The notes beneath the pieces were generated by a model. That model worked only from the letters and a program-made list of their open reading frames with translations, ran no database searches and was not told the DNA's origin. Positions 18,070-25,901 of a stretch of 37,762 nucleotides of DNA are shown here, piece after piece. This stretch comes from Planctomycetaceae bacterium (GTDB lineage: Bacteria > Planctomycetota > Planctomycetia > Planctomycetales > Planctomycetaceae): positions 1-37,762 of the forward strand of contig JAJDEI010000331.1 in NCBI GenBank assembly GCA_029259845.1, written 5' to 3'. The position numbers and the translations under genes are program-made. Every line of letters begins with the position of its first letter. Position 1 is the first letter of the stretch.

Positions 18070-18909
18070 TCAGAGCCAGAGTTCAACGCGGTCGCGGAGT
18101 TGCTTGGGCATGCGGCGTTCGACGGCGCGGCGGATTTGTTGTTCGTGGTAGCGAGTGCTGAAGTGGGCCAGAATGATCAGTTCGTTCTGGAACCGCTCCG
18201 CGCGGCTGATGATGTCGTCCAGATGAGTATGGCCGAACTTGTGAATCTTCTCCTTGCGATGCTCCGGACGGAAGAACGTCATCTCGGTGATGAGCACGGT
18301 TGCCTCGTAGACCGCCGGAAAATTGTCCAGTCCGGCGGGAGCCGTGTCGCCCGCGTAACAGACGAGCGGCGTTCGCTGCTCGGCACTGACGTCCATGCCG
18401 GAGAGCCGAATGTCGCGAATCTCCTCGCCGCTGAGCCCCTGGTATTCCGGCTTGAGTTTCTTGCGCCGCTCCCAGACCACATATCCCATCGACGGCACGG
18501 TGTGCTTGGTGGGGAACGGCGTGACGACATGCTCCCGGGACAGTTCGTATTCCTCACCCGCACTGACACCGATGAGTTCGCAGATCATCCGCCCGCGGTC
18601 GAGACGCTGCCAACTGCGGAGCATCCGCTCGACCGGCTCAACGACCTCGGCGGGAAGATAGATGGTCGGCGGGTCCATCTTCATCATGCGACGGCGGGCC
18701 ACATACGCCGGCAGCGCGGCCATGTGATCGAGATGGGCGTGCGAGAGGAAAAACGTCTGCGTTCCCATAAAGGACCACGGACTGCCCCCCATGTCGAAGC
18801 CGATTTTCAGTTCGGGAATCCGCCAGTAGCTCTGCACAGCCGCCCGCGAATAACCCTCGATCGTCAGCCCGTTGTGGGTGAGCGTCTTGAGGGGAAGGTT
18901 GTCGATCAT
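18070..18909 (-). CDS. MBL-fold metallohydrolase, RNase Z-like
   Basis: A 279-residue cytoplasmic metallo-beta-lactamase-fold protein. The zinc-binding motif [11 protein letters not shown] gives His57, His59, Asp61 and His62. CYAGDTAP supplies the later Asp ligand, FGHTHLDDI sits at about 224-232, and [13 protein letters not shown] carries the C-terminal His. The GHTH and HFSTRY segments resemble tRNA 3'-endonuclease (RNase Z), which trims tRNA precursors. I do not see the usual flexible exosite arm, and the sequence is divergent, so a different phosphodiesterase or hydrolase activity is possible. The ATG at 18909 opens a plausible first beta strand. The gene is co-directional with the GTPase pair upstream but separated by about 283 bp without recognisable features. 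The fold and metal site are secure; the RNase Z assignment is tentative. Confidence 0.8.
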   Translation of the reverse strand: MIDNLPLKTLTHNGLTIEGYSRAAVQSYWRIPELKIGFDMGGSPWSFMGTQTFFLSHAHLDHMAALPAYVARRRMMKMDPPTIYLPAEVVEPVERMLRSWQRLDRGRMICELIGVSAGEEYELSREHVVTPFPTKHTVPSMGYVVWERRKKLKPEYQGLSGEEIRDIRLSGMDVSAEQRTPLVCYAGDTAPAGLDNFPAVYEATVLITEMTFFRPEHRKEKIHKFGHTHLDDIISRAERFQNELIILAHFSTRYHEQQIRRAVERRMPKQLRDRVELWL

Positions 18910-19192
18910 TTGTCAGCGGTCTCTTCATTGCGAGGAGTTGGGAGGATATCGGATCGTTGCCGGAGATTCGACGACCACGCAGGGACATCCCGGTCGTCCG
19001 TCGAAAAACCGTTCCCCGGGACAGCGCTGGGGCTGAGGCGAGGAGCAGGCACCGATGGAGAGCGGCCTGTTTGTCCGCAGGAAGGGACCACGGATCGCAG
19101 AGAATCTGGCCGGGCGCCGCAGCGGAGAACGTGCCGAAGGGAATGCCTTGCGCCCGCTGGTGTCCCTGCAGGCATCAAGAGCTGACAGATCG

Positions 19193-21016
19193 CTACACGC
19201 GCGGAGCGATCGTCGGCGGGGCGGAGGGACGTGGTCCGCCGAGACCGGTGGAGTGGGCGATCGACCGTTGCAGTTCTCCGGCCCGTTCCGTCAATTGTTC
19301 GAGACCGTCCCGTCCGGCGGCTGCCTCGCGACAGGCGCGGTCGAGTTGCGGAAACAGCGCCAAGTCCATCTGCCGGTCGACCAACTCTTGCGAGAGCCCG
19401 CGGATGCGCGTCGTCAGACCGCGTCGCAACCGGCGCGTGAAGGCCATCACCAGCACCGCCGTCCAGAGAAGAAAAAACACCGTCGCCGGGATGTAAAAGT
19501 CGGTCGCGAGAATGGCATCGCGATTAAGAAACGACTCGTAAAAGAAGTTCACCCCCACGCGGAACAGCACGTAGGCAACGTATGTGAGAAACAGAATCTC
19601 GTACAGCCCCCGCACGAGCCAGCTGGAATTCCGCATCGCCAAATCGTCGATCACGTCGTCGATCCGCCGCCCGGCGTCGTCCAGGAAGTCGCCCTCGACG
19701 GCGACCGCCTGCGACCGCATATCCGGCAAGGTCGTCTGCGACGTCAGCGACGGGTCCAGCCGCGCCTCCTGCACGTGACCGGCGATCACCAACTGCGACT
19801 CGCGCAACAACGAATCATCGACCCCCAGCGCACTGATCCGCTCGGTCGTCAATTCGGCCGTCTTTTCCTCCTTGCGTCCTTCCAGCCAGCGATACCCCTG
19901 AACGGCCCCCAACAACGCCACCTGGGCCGTGTTGCGGGCCCGGAACAGCGTGAATGACGCCAGCAGCGACCCCAACCCGTTGTACAACCGCAGCATCGAC
20001 GAGAACGGACTCAGCCCCCAGCTCGCCGTCACCGAGTTGAGCAAACGTCGCTCCCAGAGGTTGCGGCTCAGCATCAGTTCCTGTTCGAGTTTCTCCGTCA
20101 TTCGCCTCCGCAGCCGCTCCTGCTGTTCGTGAAGAGCGGCTGACAACTGTGTCATCGCCGGCCAGTGCTCTTCGATGAGGCCATGACAGCGGACCAGCCC
20201 CGCCTGCAGCAAGTCGACCACGTTCGTGCGGCGGATCGAAATTCGCTCCGAAGAGGCCAGTTGCCGTGACAGCAGATCCAACAACCGGCCCATGTCTCCC
20301 GCGGGCCGATGCCCGATACGCTGCTCTTCCAGGGCACGCAGCGAGTCGACGTAAAACACATCGGGAACTTCGTAGCGCTCCCCCAGATGCGTCCGCCAGT
20401 CGTCGCGGATGTCTTCGTCGAGATCGGCATGCGTCTGCACGAACACCAAACGGCAGCCGGTCGCCGCTTCGGCCAGTTCGTCCACCACGCGGGCCGAGCG
20501 ATACTTTTGCTGCGTTGAGGTGTAAATCAGCACATCGCAAAACGGCAGCATTTGTCGCAGCCGGTCGAGATTGCTGCCGGAAACGTCCGTGTCCGTCGTG
20601 TCGGGATCGGGACAGTCGATGATGACCGTGTCCCGCAGCAGGTCGGCGTCGTTGCGGACAAGCTCAAACTCGTCGCGGGGGAGGTCGAGCGCCTCGATGT
20701 CGGTCTCCGAATGGGCAATGAGCGCGGGCCTGCGCGTGGTGGGACGCTCCCGTCCGCTTTCTGCGACGTTGCTGCCGACCAAGGCGTTCACCAGCGAGCT
20801 TTTTCCGGTCCCGGTCCCTCCGAACGTCGCCACGATGAGAGGCGCTTCCAGACGAATGCGGAGCGCCTCCACCCGGCCCAGTACGCGCCGCAACAGGGCC
20901 GCGCACCGCTGCATCGGCTCCCACGGCCAGTCCCGCTCCGCCCCCTGCGAAACACGGGCCGTCAGGTCGTCGACCTCCGCGAGCATCTCCAGACGGGCCA
21001 GTTCGTCATGCTTCAT
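19193..21016 (-). CDS. Membrane-associated dynamin-like GTPase (first of tandem pair in window order)
   Basis: This 607-residue protein has a GTPase domain and a membrane-active tail. The P-loop GGTGTGKS (about 66-73) is canonical. The next motif is IIDCPDPDTTDTD, a variant of DxxG, and the base-recognition segment reads VFVQTHADLDED, with THAD in place of the usual NKxD. A long helical middle follows, then two membrane segments near the C-terminus (LYEILFLTYVAYVLF and IPATVFFLLWTAVLVMAF), with a basic patch after the second. The layout matches bacterial dynamin-like or YfjP-type proteins that act on membranes. The start at 21016 gives MKHDELARL; an equally good in-frame ATG with its own ribosome-binding site lies 24 bp upstream because of a tandem duplication. 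The partner GTPase gene lies upstream on the same strand. Substrate and partner are unknown. Confidence 0.82.
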   Translation of the reverse strand: MKHDELARLEMLAEVDDLTARVSQGAERDWPWEPMQRCAALLRRVLGRVEALRIRLEAPLIVATFGGTGTGKSSLVNALVGSNVAESGRERPTTRRPALIAHSETDIEALDLPRDEFELVRNDADLLRDTVIIDCPDPDTTDTDVSGSNLDRLRQMLPFCDVLIYTSTQQKYRSARVVDELAEAATGCRLVFVQTHADLDEDIRDDWRTHLGERYEVPDVFYVDSLRALEEQRIGHRPAGDMGRLLDLLSRQLASSERISIRRTNVVDLLQAGLVRCHGLIEEHWPAMTQLSAALHEQQERLRRRMTEKLEQELMLSRNLWERRLLNSVTASWGLSPFSSMLRLYNGLGSLLASFTLFRARNTAQVALLGAVQGYRWLEGRKEEKTAELTTERISALGVDDSLLRESQLVIAGHVQEARLDPSLTSQTTLPDMRSQAVAVEGDFLDDAGRRIDDVIDDLAMRNSSWLVRGLYEILFLTYVAYVLFRVGVNFFYESFLNRDAILATDFYIPATVFFLLWTAVLVMAFTRRLRRGLTTRIRGLSQELVDRQMDLALFPQLDRACREAAAGRDGLEQLTERAGELQRSIAHSTGLGGPRPSAPPTIAPRV

Positions 21017-21059
21017 CGCTCGTCTCCGCTCTGAGTTCATCGCTCGTCTCCGCTCTGAG
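21012..21059. repeat. 24-bp tandem duplication of RBS and start codon
   Basis: The units 21012-21035 and 21036-21059 are identical. Read on the minus strand each carries a GCGGAG ribosome-binding site and an ATG about 8 bp later. Because 24 bp equals eight codons, both ATGs are in frame with the GTPase, so translation can begin at either. Confidence 0.9.
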
Positions 21060-21085
21060 GTTGTGATTTTTTTCCATCGTGCACG

Positions 21086-21206
21086 CAAACATCCGGTGTC
21101 TCGAATCAGCAAGGACACGAAGAGCCTGATTCCAGAGGCTCTTGGTCCTCAACGTTCCGGCCAATCATGAGACACCGGGTGTTTTCCCTGAAAAACTCAC
21201 AAGCTC
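21086..21206. repeat. 121-bp dispersed structured repeat, copy B
   Basis: This is the second copy of the element at 15797-15917, with nine substitutions and no gaps by eye count. It begins with AACATCCGGTGTCTC, closes with GAGACACCGGGTGTT, and has a perfect inner hairpin AAGAGCCT / AGGCTCTT. It lies between the stop of the upstream GTPase gene (21253) and the start of the downstream one. Confidence 0.8.
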
Positions 21207-21252
21207 CCCGCATTCGTCAGCACTGATGATTTGGCTCCACTGCCTCAGTCCG

Positions 21253-23184
21253 TCATACCGCCTCATGAGTCCGGCGGTCGACCCGGACCAGTTCCCGGAT
21301 GTTGCGCGTCAATTCCCGCACACGATGCAGTTCGGCCCCCTGTCCAATCTTCGCAGCCTGTTGCAGGTCCTCCGGCAGCGTCCCCAGCAATTGTTCCTTG
21401 AGCAACCCGGCGAGCCACACGGCTCGTTGGGCGGTGAATGCCACGTGCAGTTTGCGGAACCTCGCCTCCAAATAACCCACGCTTGTCGATGTCGTGCCGC
21501 TAATCGCCGTCTCTCCGACCGCTGCTGCCACCGTCCCGCCCGCCACATCGCCCACCACGTGCACCAGCGACTGCATCGCCGTATCTGCCAACAGCGGCGT
21601 CACCGCATGTCCGACCGGACCGAACCCCGTGACAAACAGCACCACACTCGTTGCCGGTCGCGCGGCGGCCGCCACGCCGTCCAGCCTGCGGAAGAACTCA
21701 AACGACTGAGGATTCTCTGACCGAAACGTCCCCATCTCGCGGGCCACCAATTCTCGAAGATCCGCTCCCAGATCGACCTGCTGATGCGCCCGCTCGATCG
21801 CCTCCAGTAATTCCGCCCGCGACGTGCCGCCGAGCATCGCATCCAATCGCGGCCGCAGCAGCGGATTACCCAGCTCCCTCATCCAGGTGAGTTTGCTGTA
21901 CACCTTCTCCACGGCATCGAGAATGGCCGACCACTCCTGCTGCTGGTATCGCTCCAGCGGCGGCAGCGTCTCCCCCTGCCAGTGCTGCCGCGCGACTCGC
22001 ACCGGCCACGCCAACCCGCGTCCCACCGCGTTGTAGAACCCGTGCACACCGGCCGTCCAACCTTCCCGTTGCGACGCCCACCACTTGCGAATTTCCGTCA
22101 CCAGCAACCCGTTGGGCACCTCCGGCCAAGAGTCAATTTCGGCCAGTTCATGCGCGGAGAGCAACTCCGTCGCGCGGTGAAACTCCTCGCTGCGTTGCCC
22201 GATCTCGCGAAGATACGCCGGCAGCCCCTCGGATGCATCCAGCAGTTGCCCCAACGACCCCTCCAGCGTCCTCAGCTTGATTTCGGCAAATCGCAAATGA
22301 GAAAGATCCGCCAACAGATCGCGCGGCTCTTCATCGGGGGCTCTTGCCTGGTCCGATGCGATCACGGACTCGCCATTCGCGTTCTCGTCCCGCTCAACCG
22401 GCGGCCATTCCCGCTCGTAGAACGACAGTCGGTTCTCCTCAGCCGCCCGGCGATCGTAGGGGGCGAGATACACGTGCTCCGGCCGGATGCCGGTTTCCTC
22501 GCAAAACGTTCCTACCCACAGCGGCCAGTACTCTTCGTCTTCGGGCAATTGTGTCTGATTGAAGACGATGACGACCGCCTTGTTTTCCGCTGACGCCCGG
22601 CGAAAAAATTCCTTAACCGCCGCGTCGTTGTACTTCTGTTGCGTGAGGATGGCGACCAGTACGTCCGCGCTGCGGCGAATCTGATCGGCCCGCTCCCAGT
22701 TGACGCGCACCTCGCTGTCGATATCCGGCGTGTCGAGCGCCAGCAGGTTGTCCGGCAGGGACGATTCCGTCCGCCAGAACAGAAAATGCTCATCACTCTG
22801 GTTGAGCGCATCAGCCGGGTCTTCCGACGGCCGCAACGCGAAACCCGGAAACAATCCCGCCAGGTTGTGGCATTGGTCGAATCCGGCCGGCACGAGACAG
22901 GTCGGATGCCGCGTCCCCGACGCCAGCGGACTTGTCGAACTCGCGCGGCTGCCGGCGATGTGATTGAACACGACCGTCTTGCCGATGTTCGTCCCCCCGG
23001 CCACGGCAACGATCAGGAAGGTGTCGTCCCCTAACTGCGGCACCAGTTTGGTCGCCAGCAACTCGTACCACTCGCGACCGTCCAGTCCCGGCAACTCCAA
23101 CGGCTGCGCAGCCCGTTCCAGCGCACGCACTGCGGGATGCAATTCGTGGATCAACCGGGCAATTTCAGACAGCGAAGCAGACAT
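21253..23184 (-). CDS. Dynamin-like GTPase (second of tandem pair)
   Basis: A 643-residue GTPase related in layout to the gene just downstream. The P-loop GGTNIGKT (about 63-70) is intact. The second motif reads LDTPDIDSEV, a DxxG variant lacking the Gly, and the base-specificity region is VVIVFNQTQLPEDEE, with NQTQ instead of NKxD. A long helical domain follows (about 200-500). Near the C-terminus there are Gly/Ala-rich hydrophobic helices (SVVLFVTGFGPVGHAV, VHVVGDVAGGTVAAAVGETA) that could insert into a membrane. The ATG at 23184 gives MSASLSEIARLIHEL; a 29-codon extension is possible, and no strong ribosome-binding site decides it. Adjacent GTPases of this kind often work as hetero-oligomers, as known for some bacterial dynamin pairs. 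Target and substrate are unknown. Confidence 0.82.
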   Translation of the reverse strand: MSASLSEIARLIHELHPAVRALERAAQPLELPGLDGREWYELLATKLVPQLGDDTFLIVAVAGGTNIGKTVVFNHIAGSRASSTSPLASGTRHPTCLVPAGFDQCHNLAGLFPGFALRPSEDPADALNQSDEHFLFWRTESSLPDNLLALDTPDIDSEVRVNWERADQIRRSADVLVAILTQQKYNDAAVKEFFRRASAENKAVVIVFNQTQLPEDEEYWPLWVGTFCEETGIRPEHVYLAPYDRRAAEENRLSFYEREWPPVERDENANGESVIASDQARAPDEEPRDLLADLSHLRFAEIKLRTLEGSLGQLLDASEGLPAYLREIGQRSEEFHRATELLSAHELAEIDSWPEVPNGLLVTEIRKWWASQREGWTAGVHGFYNAVGRGLAWPVRVARQHWQGETLPPLERYQQQEWSAILDAVEKVYSKLTWMRELGNPLLRPRLDAMLGGTSRAELLEAIERAHQQVDLGADLRELVAREMGTFRSENPQSFEFFRRLDGVAAAARPATSVVLFVTGFGPVGHAVTPLLADTAMQSLVHVVGDVAGGTVAAAVGETAISGTTSTSVGYLEARFRKLHVAFTAQRAVWLAGLLKEQLLGTLPEDLQQAAKIGQGAELHRVRELTRNIRELVRVDRRTHEAV

Positions 23185-23312
23185 GCAAACCGGCGCACTT
23201 TTCCTGGACAACACAACCTCAAGCGTCAGTATAGCAACTCGTCCCCAAGGGAATTCGCCAGTCGCAAACACTTCTTAGGACTTCGGCCGCCGGTCTCGCA
23301 CTCTGCAACCTT

Positions 23313-23336
23313 GTTCCCAAGCTCCGGCTTGGGAAC
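23313..23336. repeat. Perfect 10-bp stem palindrome
   Basis: GTTCCCAAGC and GCTTGGGAAC flank a TCCG tetraloop, giving a perfect 24-bp hairpin. It lies about 83 bp past the stop of the last gene of the seven-gene cluster, in the 234-bp gap before the GTPase gene. No T-run follows on the minus strand. It may help end or stabilise the cluster transcript, or be one copy of a dispersed palindrome. Confidence 0.6.
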
Positions 23337-23418
23337 GCACCTTTGCGACGCTCCGCTTCGCGCGCTCCCGCTACCTCGGCAGTCTGAGGAACCGGCGCAC
23401 TCTCCAATGCCGGCACGC

Positions 23419-24348
23419 CTACATCCCCGCCCGTTGCAGCGTCGGGTCGATCAGCCACAGCCAGTCGTCGAACAGAAACTCCAGCCGGTCCGCCAGCAGG
23501 GCGATTCGTCCCATCACCGTGTATCCGAAGCTCGCGCCGAAGGTGATCATCAACAGCCACACGCCTCCCTTGGCCAATCCGCCGACAACCCCCTTGTGCG
23601 GTACCGAAAAGAAAAAGTACACCAATCCCAGCAGCACACCGGAGACAATCAGCGTGTTCTTGATGGATGCCCAAACGTCAAAACTGCCATCAGCGCCGAA
23701 CACGACGAGTGGCAGAATCGTGCTGCTGATCTGCTGGACGAAATCGGCTTCCAGATAGCTGACCAACCGGATGCCGGCGGTCGCCCCAATGAAGAACGCC
23801 AACGGCCAACGTGCGATCCACGCCCCTTTCGGGGCAAGCCGCCACAGCATCATGACGCTCAGGACCAGTGGCACCACGTACCAGTAATTGGGAACGGTCT
23901 TCTCTGACAATCCCGGCAGCAGGGTCGCCCGCATCAAACCGGGAACAAGATGGCTCAGCAGGTTCTGCACGATCTCCGACCAGAAGCCGACGACCATCCA
24001 GTACGCCGCCGAAACCCCCACGAAGACCGACTCCACCAGTTTGTACGGCGGCGTCTCCCCCAACAGAAAGGACATGATCCCCAACGTGCAGAACGCCGCG
24101 ACCCAGATGCCGACGGTCCGCGCGAAGCTCACACGCACACCGGGCGCGTCCCGTTCACGCGCTGGGATGTTCACGTAGTCCGTCAGTTCCACCGCCTGTG
24201 CCGCGGCTCCTTCCGTCGCGGCGACGTCCGCCGTTGTGGTCACCCGTTCGACGTACTGCCGTCCGTTTCCGACCAGAATCGCCCGACCGCCCAACAGCAC
24301 GCCGCCGACCAGCATCAGCCCGAGCCAGAACAGGGTCTCACGCTGCAT
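23419..24348 (-). CDS. Polytopic membrane protein, cluster gene 7
   Basis: This 309-residue integral membrane protein has about seven predicted membrane segments: near residues 6-26, 75-97, 103-122, 153-172, 181-199, 226-247 and 259-280. Between the first and second there is a polar loop of about 45 residues. I recognise no named family. The gene is the last of the tight minus-strand cluster. Its ATG overlaps the preceding stop by one base (TGATG), so it is probably translationally coupled to the 283-aa protein. The start is fixed by that overlap and by the hydrophobic helix that follows. It is most likely the channel-like or scaffold subunit of a membrane assembly formed with its neighbours; this is inference from position. 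A hairpin follows the gene. Confidence 0.75.
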   Translation of the reverse strand: MQRETLFWLGLMLVGGVLLGGRAILVGNGRQYVERVTTTADVAATEGAAAQAVELTDYVNIPARERDAPGVRVSFARTVGIWVAAFCTLGIMSFLLGETPPYKLVESVFVGVSAAYWMVVGFWSEIVQNLLSHLVPGLMRATLLPGLSEKTVPNYWYVVPLVLSVMMLWRLAPKGAWIARWPLAFFIGATAGIRLVSYLEADFVQQISSTILPLVVFGADGSFDVWASIKNTLIVSGVLLGLVYFFFSVPHKGVVGGLAKGGVWLLMITFGASFGYTVMGRIALLADRLEFLFDDWLWLIDPTLQRAGM

Positions 24349-25199
24349 CAGACTTCTCCCCGTTGTCGTTGCATGAAGTAGATCACGTTGCCCATCACGA
24401 TCAGTGCGATCAGCAGCAAATGGCCGAATAACTGCGGCCCCATCCGCCGCAGCGCCTCCTTGGCATCCGGGTTGTCCCGCAGTTGGGGATACGCATCCAG
24501 AAGGAGGAACTCATATTCGGCGCCCCCCTTGATCGCTCCTAACATGCCGAGCAGTTGGTCCGGCACGTACGGGTACAAATAGGGCGTCTGGACACCGGTG
24601 CAACCGGCCACTGTGGTGATGTGAAACGGCGTCGACGCATAGAGCACCCACTCCTTCGTCCCGGGGGTGCCGGAGCTCACGTTGATAATCAAATCGACAC
24701 CCTGCACATTCTTGAGATCGCGCGTCATCGGAATCTCATCAAGACTCACCCCATTGATATCCGAAGAAACCGACTTTCTCAGGTCGGTCACGATGATTTT
24801 GATCGGTCCTTCGCTGCCCGGTCGAAAACCGAGGTTCACGTAGTCTTCGCCGTACACCAGATCCGGGAATTCCGTCTTCAGCATGTCGAGGCACGATTGC
24901 ACCATCACCGTGCCTTGGGGCCACAGCGTCATAAAGTACATCTTGTGCCTCTTGAGAGCACAGTGCCGCGCGAACGCCATCCCCATCGGATGCAGCTCTC
25001 CCTGACTCGCCGGATCGTAATCGTAGGCCATCCAGACGCGCGAACCGGCCGGGAGGTCCTCGATGGTGTCGAACACGGTCTCAACCAACGGGGAAGGGCG
25101 TTCCGGAAACCGCCACCCTCCGAGAATGGGGATTGCCACCGCCAACAGCATCAGCAGAAAGATCCACCGCCGGTCGAGGCTCTTCAGGAAGTCATACAT
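24348..25199 (-). CDS. Membrane protein with two terminal anchors, cluster gene 6
   Basis: A 283-residue protein with one membrane helix near each end: IFLLMLLAVAIPIL at about 13-29 and HLLLIALIVMGNVIYFM at about 258-276. About 225 soluble residues lie between, presumably exposed on one side of the membrane. The soluble part includes GSRVWMAYDYDPASQGEL, IKIIVTDLRKS and LIINVSSGTPGTKEWVLYAS, an alpha/beta pattern that may be a substrate- or partner-binding domain. I recognise no named family. It begins 3 bp after the stop of the preceding 232-aa gene, and its stop overlaps the next start by one base, so coupling is likely on both sides. It probably belongs to the same membrane complex as the flanking polytopic proteins. 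Confidence 0.75.
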   Translation of the reverse strand: MYDFLKSLDRRWIFLLMLLAVAIPILGGWRFPERPSPLVETVFDTIEDLPAGSRVWMAYDYDPASQGELHPMGMAFARHCALKRHKMYFMTLWPQGTVMVQSCLDMLKTEFPDLVYGEDYVNLGFRPGSEGPIKIIVTDLRKSVSSDINGVSLDEIPMTRDLKNVQGVDLIINVSSGTPGTKEWVLYASTPFHITTVAGCTGVQTPYLYPYVPDQLLGMLGAIKGGAEYEFLLLDAYPQLRDNPDAKEALRRMGPQLFGHLLLIALIVMGNVIYFMQRQRGEV

Positions 25200-25202
25200 C
25201 GC

Positions 25203-25901
25203 CTATTCGTCCCCCGCACCGAGGTACGAACGGTCAACTCCCAACAGCACCTTCAGTGATGTCGACGCCACTCCAAGAGCGATGCCAATGGTAATGGCCC
25301 GCATGCCCGCCAAATTGAACACGCTCATGATGTAATTCGTCATGTTGTCGAAGCTCAGCGATTGCAATCCCTCCGGCAGCCACTCTCTCACAATGCCTGC
25401 GATATAGGTGCGTCCGAGCAAGACGATAAACGCCGTCACCAGCAGTATGGTCGCCTCTGTGTTTTTGGCCCGGAACGCCCGGAAAGCGGCCGAGGCAATA
25501 TAGAACGCCAGCAGCGCGAACATCGTCGACGCCAGGGGGCGATACAGGTACTCGACGCACCACCATAAAGCCGAGCCTTCACGGTCGTAAGGGGCCGCCC
25601 ATGCATTGGTCGGGAAAGCGGCGGTCGGCTGCACACCGATCTTAAATAGCCCGAAGAACAACGTGATCACAAACGCTGCCAACGTCACCGCCGCATAGCC
25701 CCACCCCGGGCGCCGGTCGGAAATCTTCTGTAACTGCATCCGCAACAGATTCCCGCCCCCCAGAATGAATGCGATCGCTGCCAGGATGTTGAACCAGGTC
25801 ATCGCGTCTTCCCCCCACGACTCCGTGTAGGGGATGAAGTACGACACGATCAGCACGAAGCCGGTCGTCGCCGCAATCATCAGGGGAACCGTGCGTTTCA
25901 T
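25203..25901 (-). CDS. Polytopic membrane protein, cluster gene 5
   Basis: A 232-residue integral membrane protein with about six hydrophobic segments: MIAATTGFVLIVSYFI, NILAAIAFILGGGNLL, VTLAAFVITLFFGLF, FALLAFYIASAAFRAF, ILLVTAFIVLLGRTYIAG and ITIGIALGVASTSLKVLLG. No catalytic motif is visible and I cannot name a family. Its ATG overlaps the stop of the DUF6754 gene by four bases (ATGA), and the next gene starts after three bases, so it is embedded in a single translational unit. The tail near residue 226 carries a short polar sequence. Together with its neighbours it looks like one subunit of a multi-pass membrane assembly. Confidence 0.75.
   Translation of the reverse strand: MKRTVPLMIAATTGFVLIVSYFIPYTESWGEDAMTWFNILAAIAFILGGGNLLRMQLQKISDRRPGWGYAAVTLAAFVITLFFGLFKIGVQPTAAFPTNAWAAPYDREGSALWWCVEYLYRPLASTMFALLAFYIASAAFRAFRAKNTEATILLVTAFIVLLGRTYIAGIVREWLPEGLQSLSFDNMTNYIMSVFNLAGMRAITIGIALGVASTSLKVLLGVDRSYLGAGDE

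Noticed and set aside
18100..19185. 361-residue open frame on the plus strand
   Set aside because: It is antisense to the metallohydrolase, whose HxHxDH and other ligands are intact.
19188..19211. GATCGCT / AGCGATC hairpin at the GTPase stop
   Set aside because: It has a 7-bp stem with a 10-nt loop, overlaps the stop codon and lacks a T-run. It is too weak to call a terminator.
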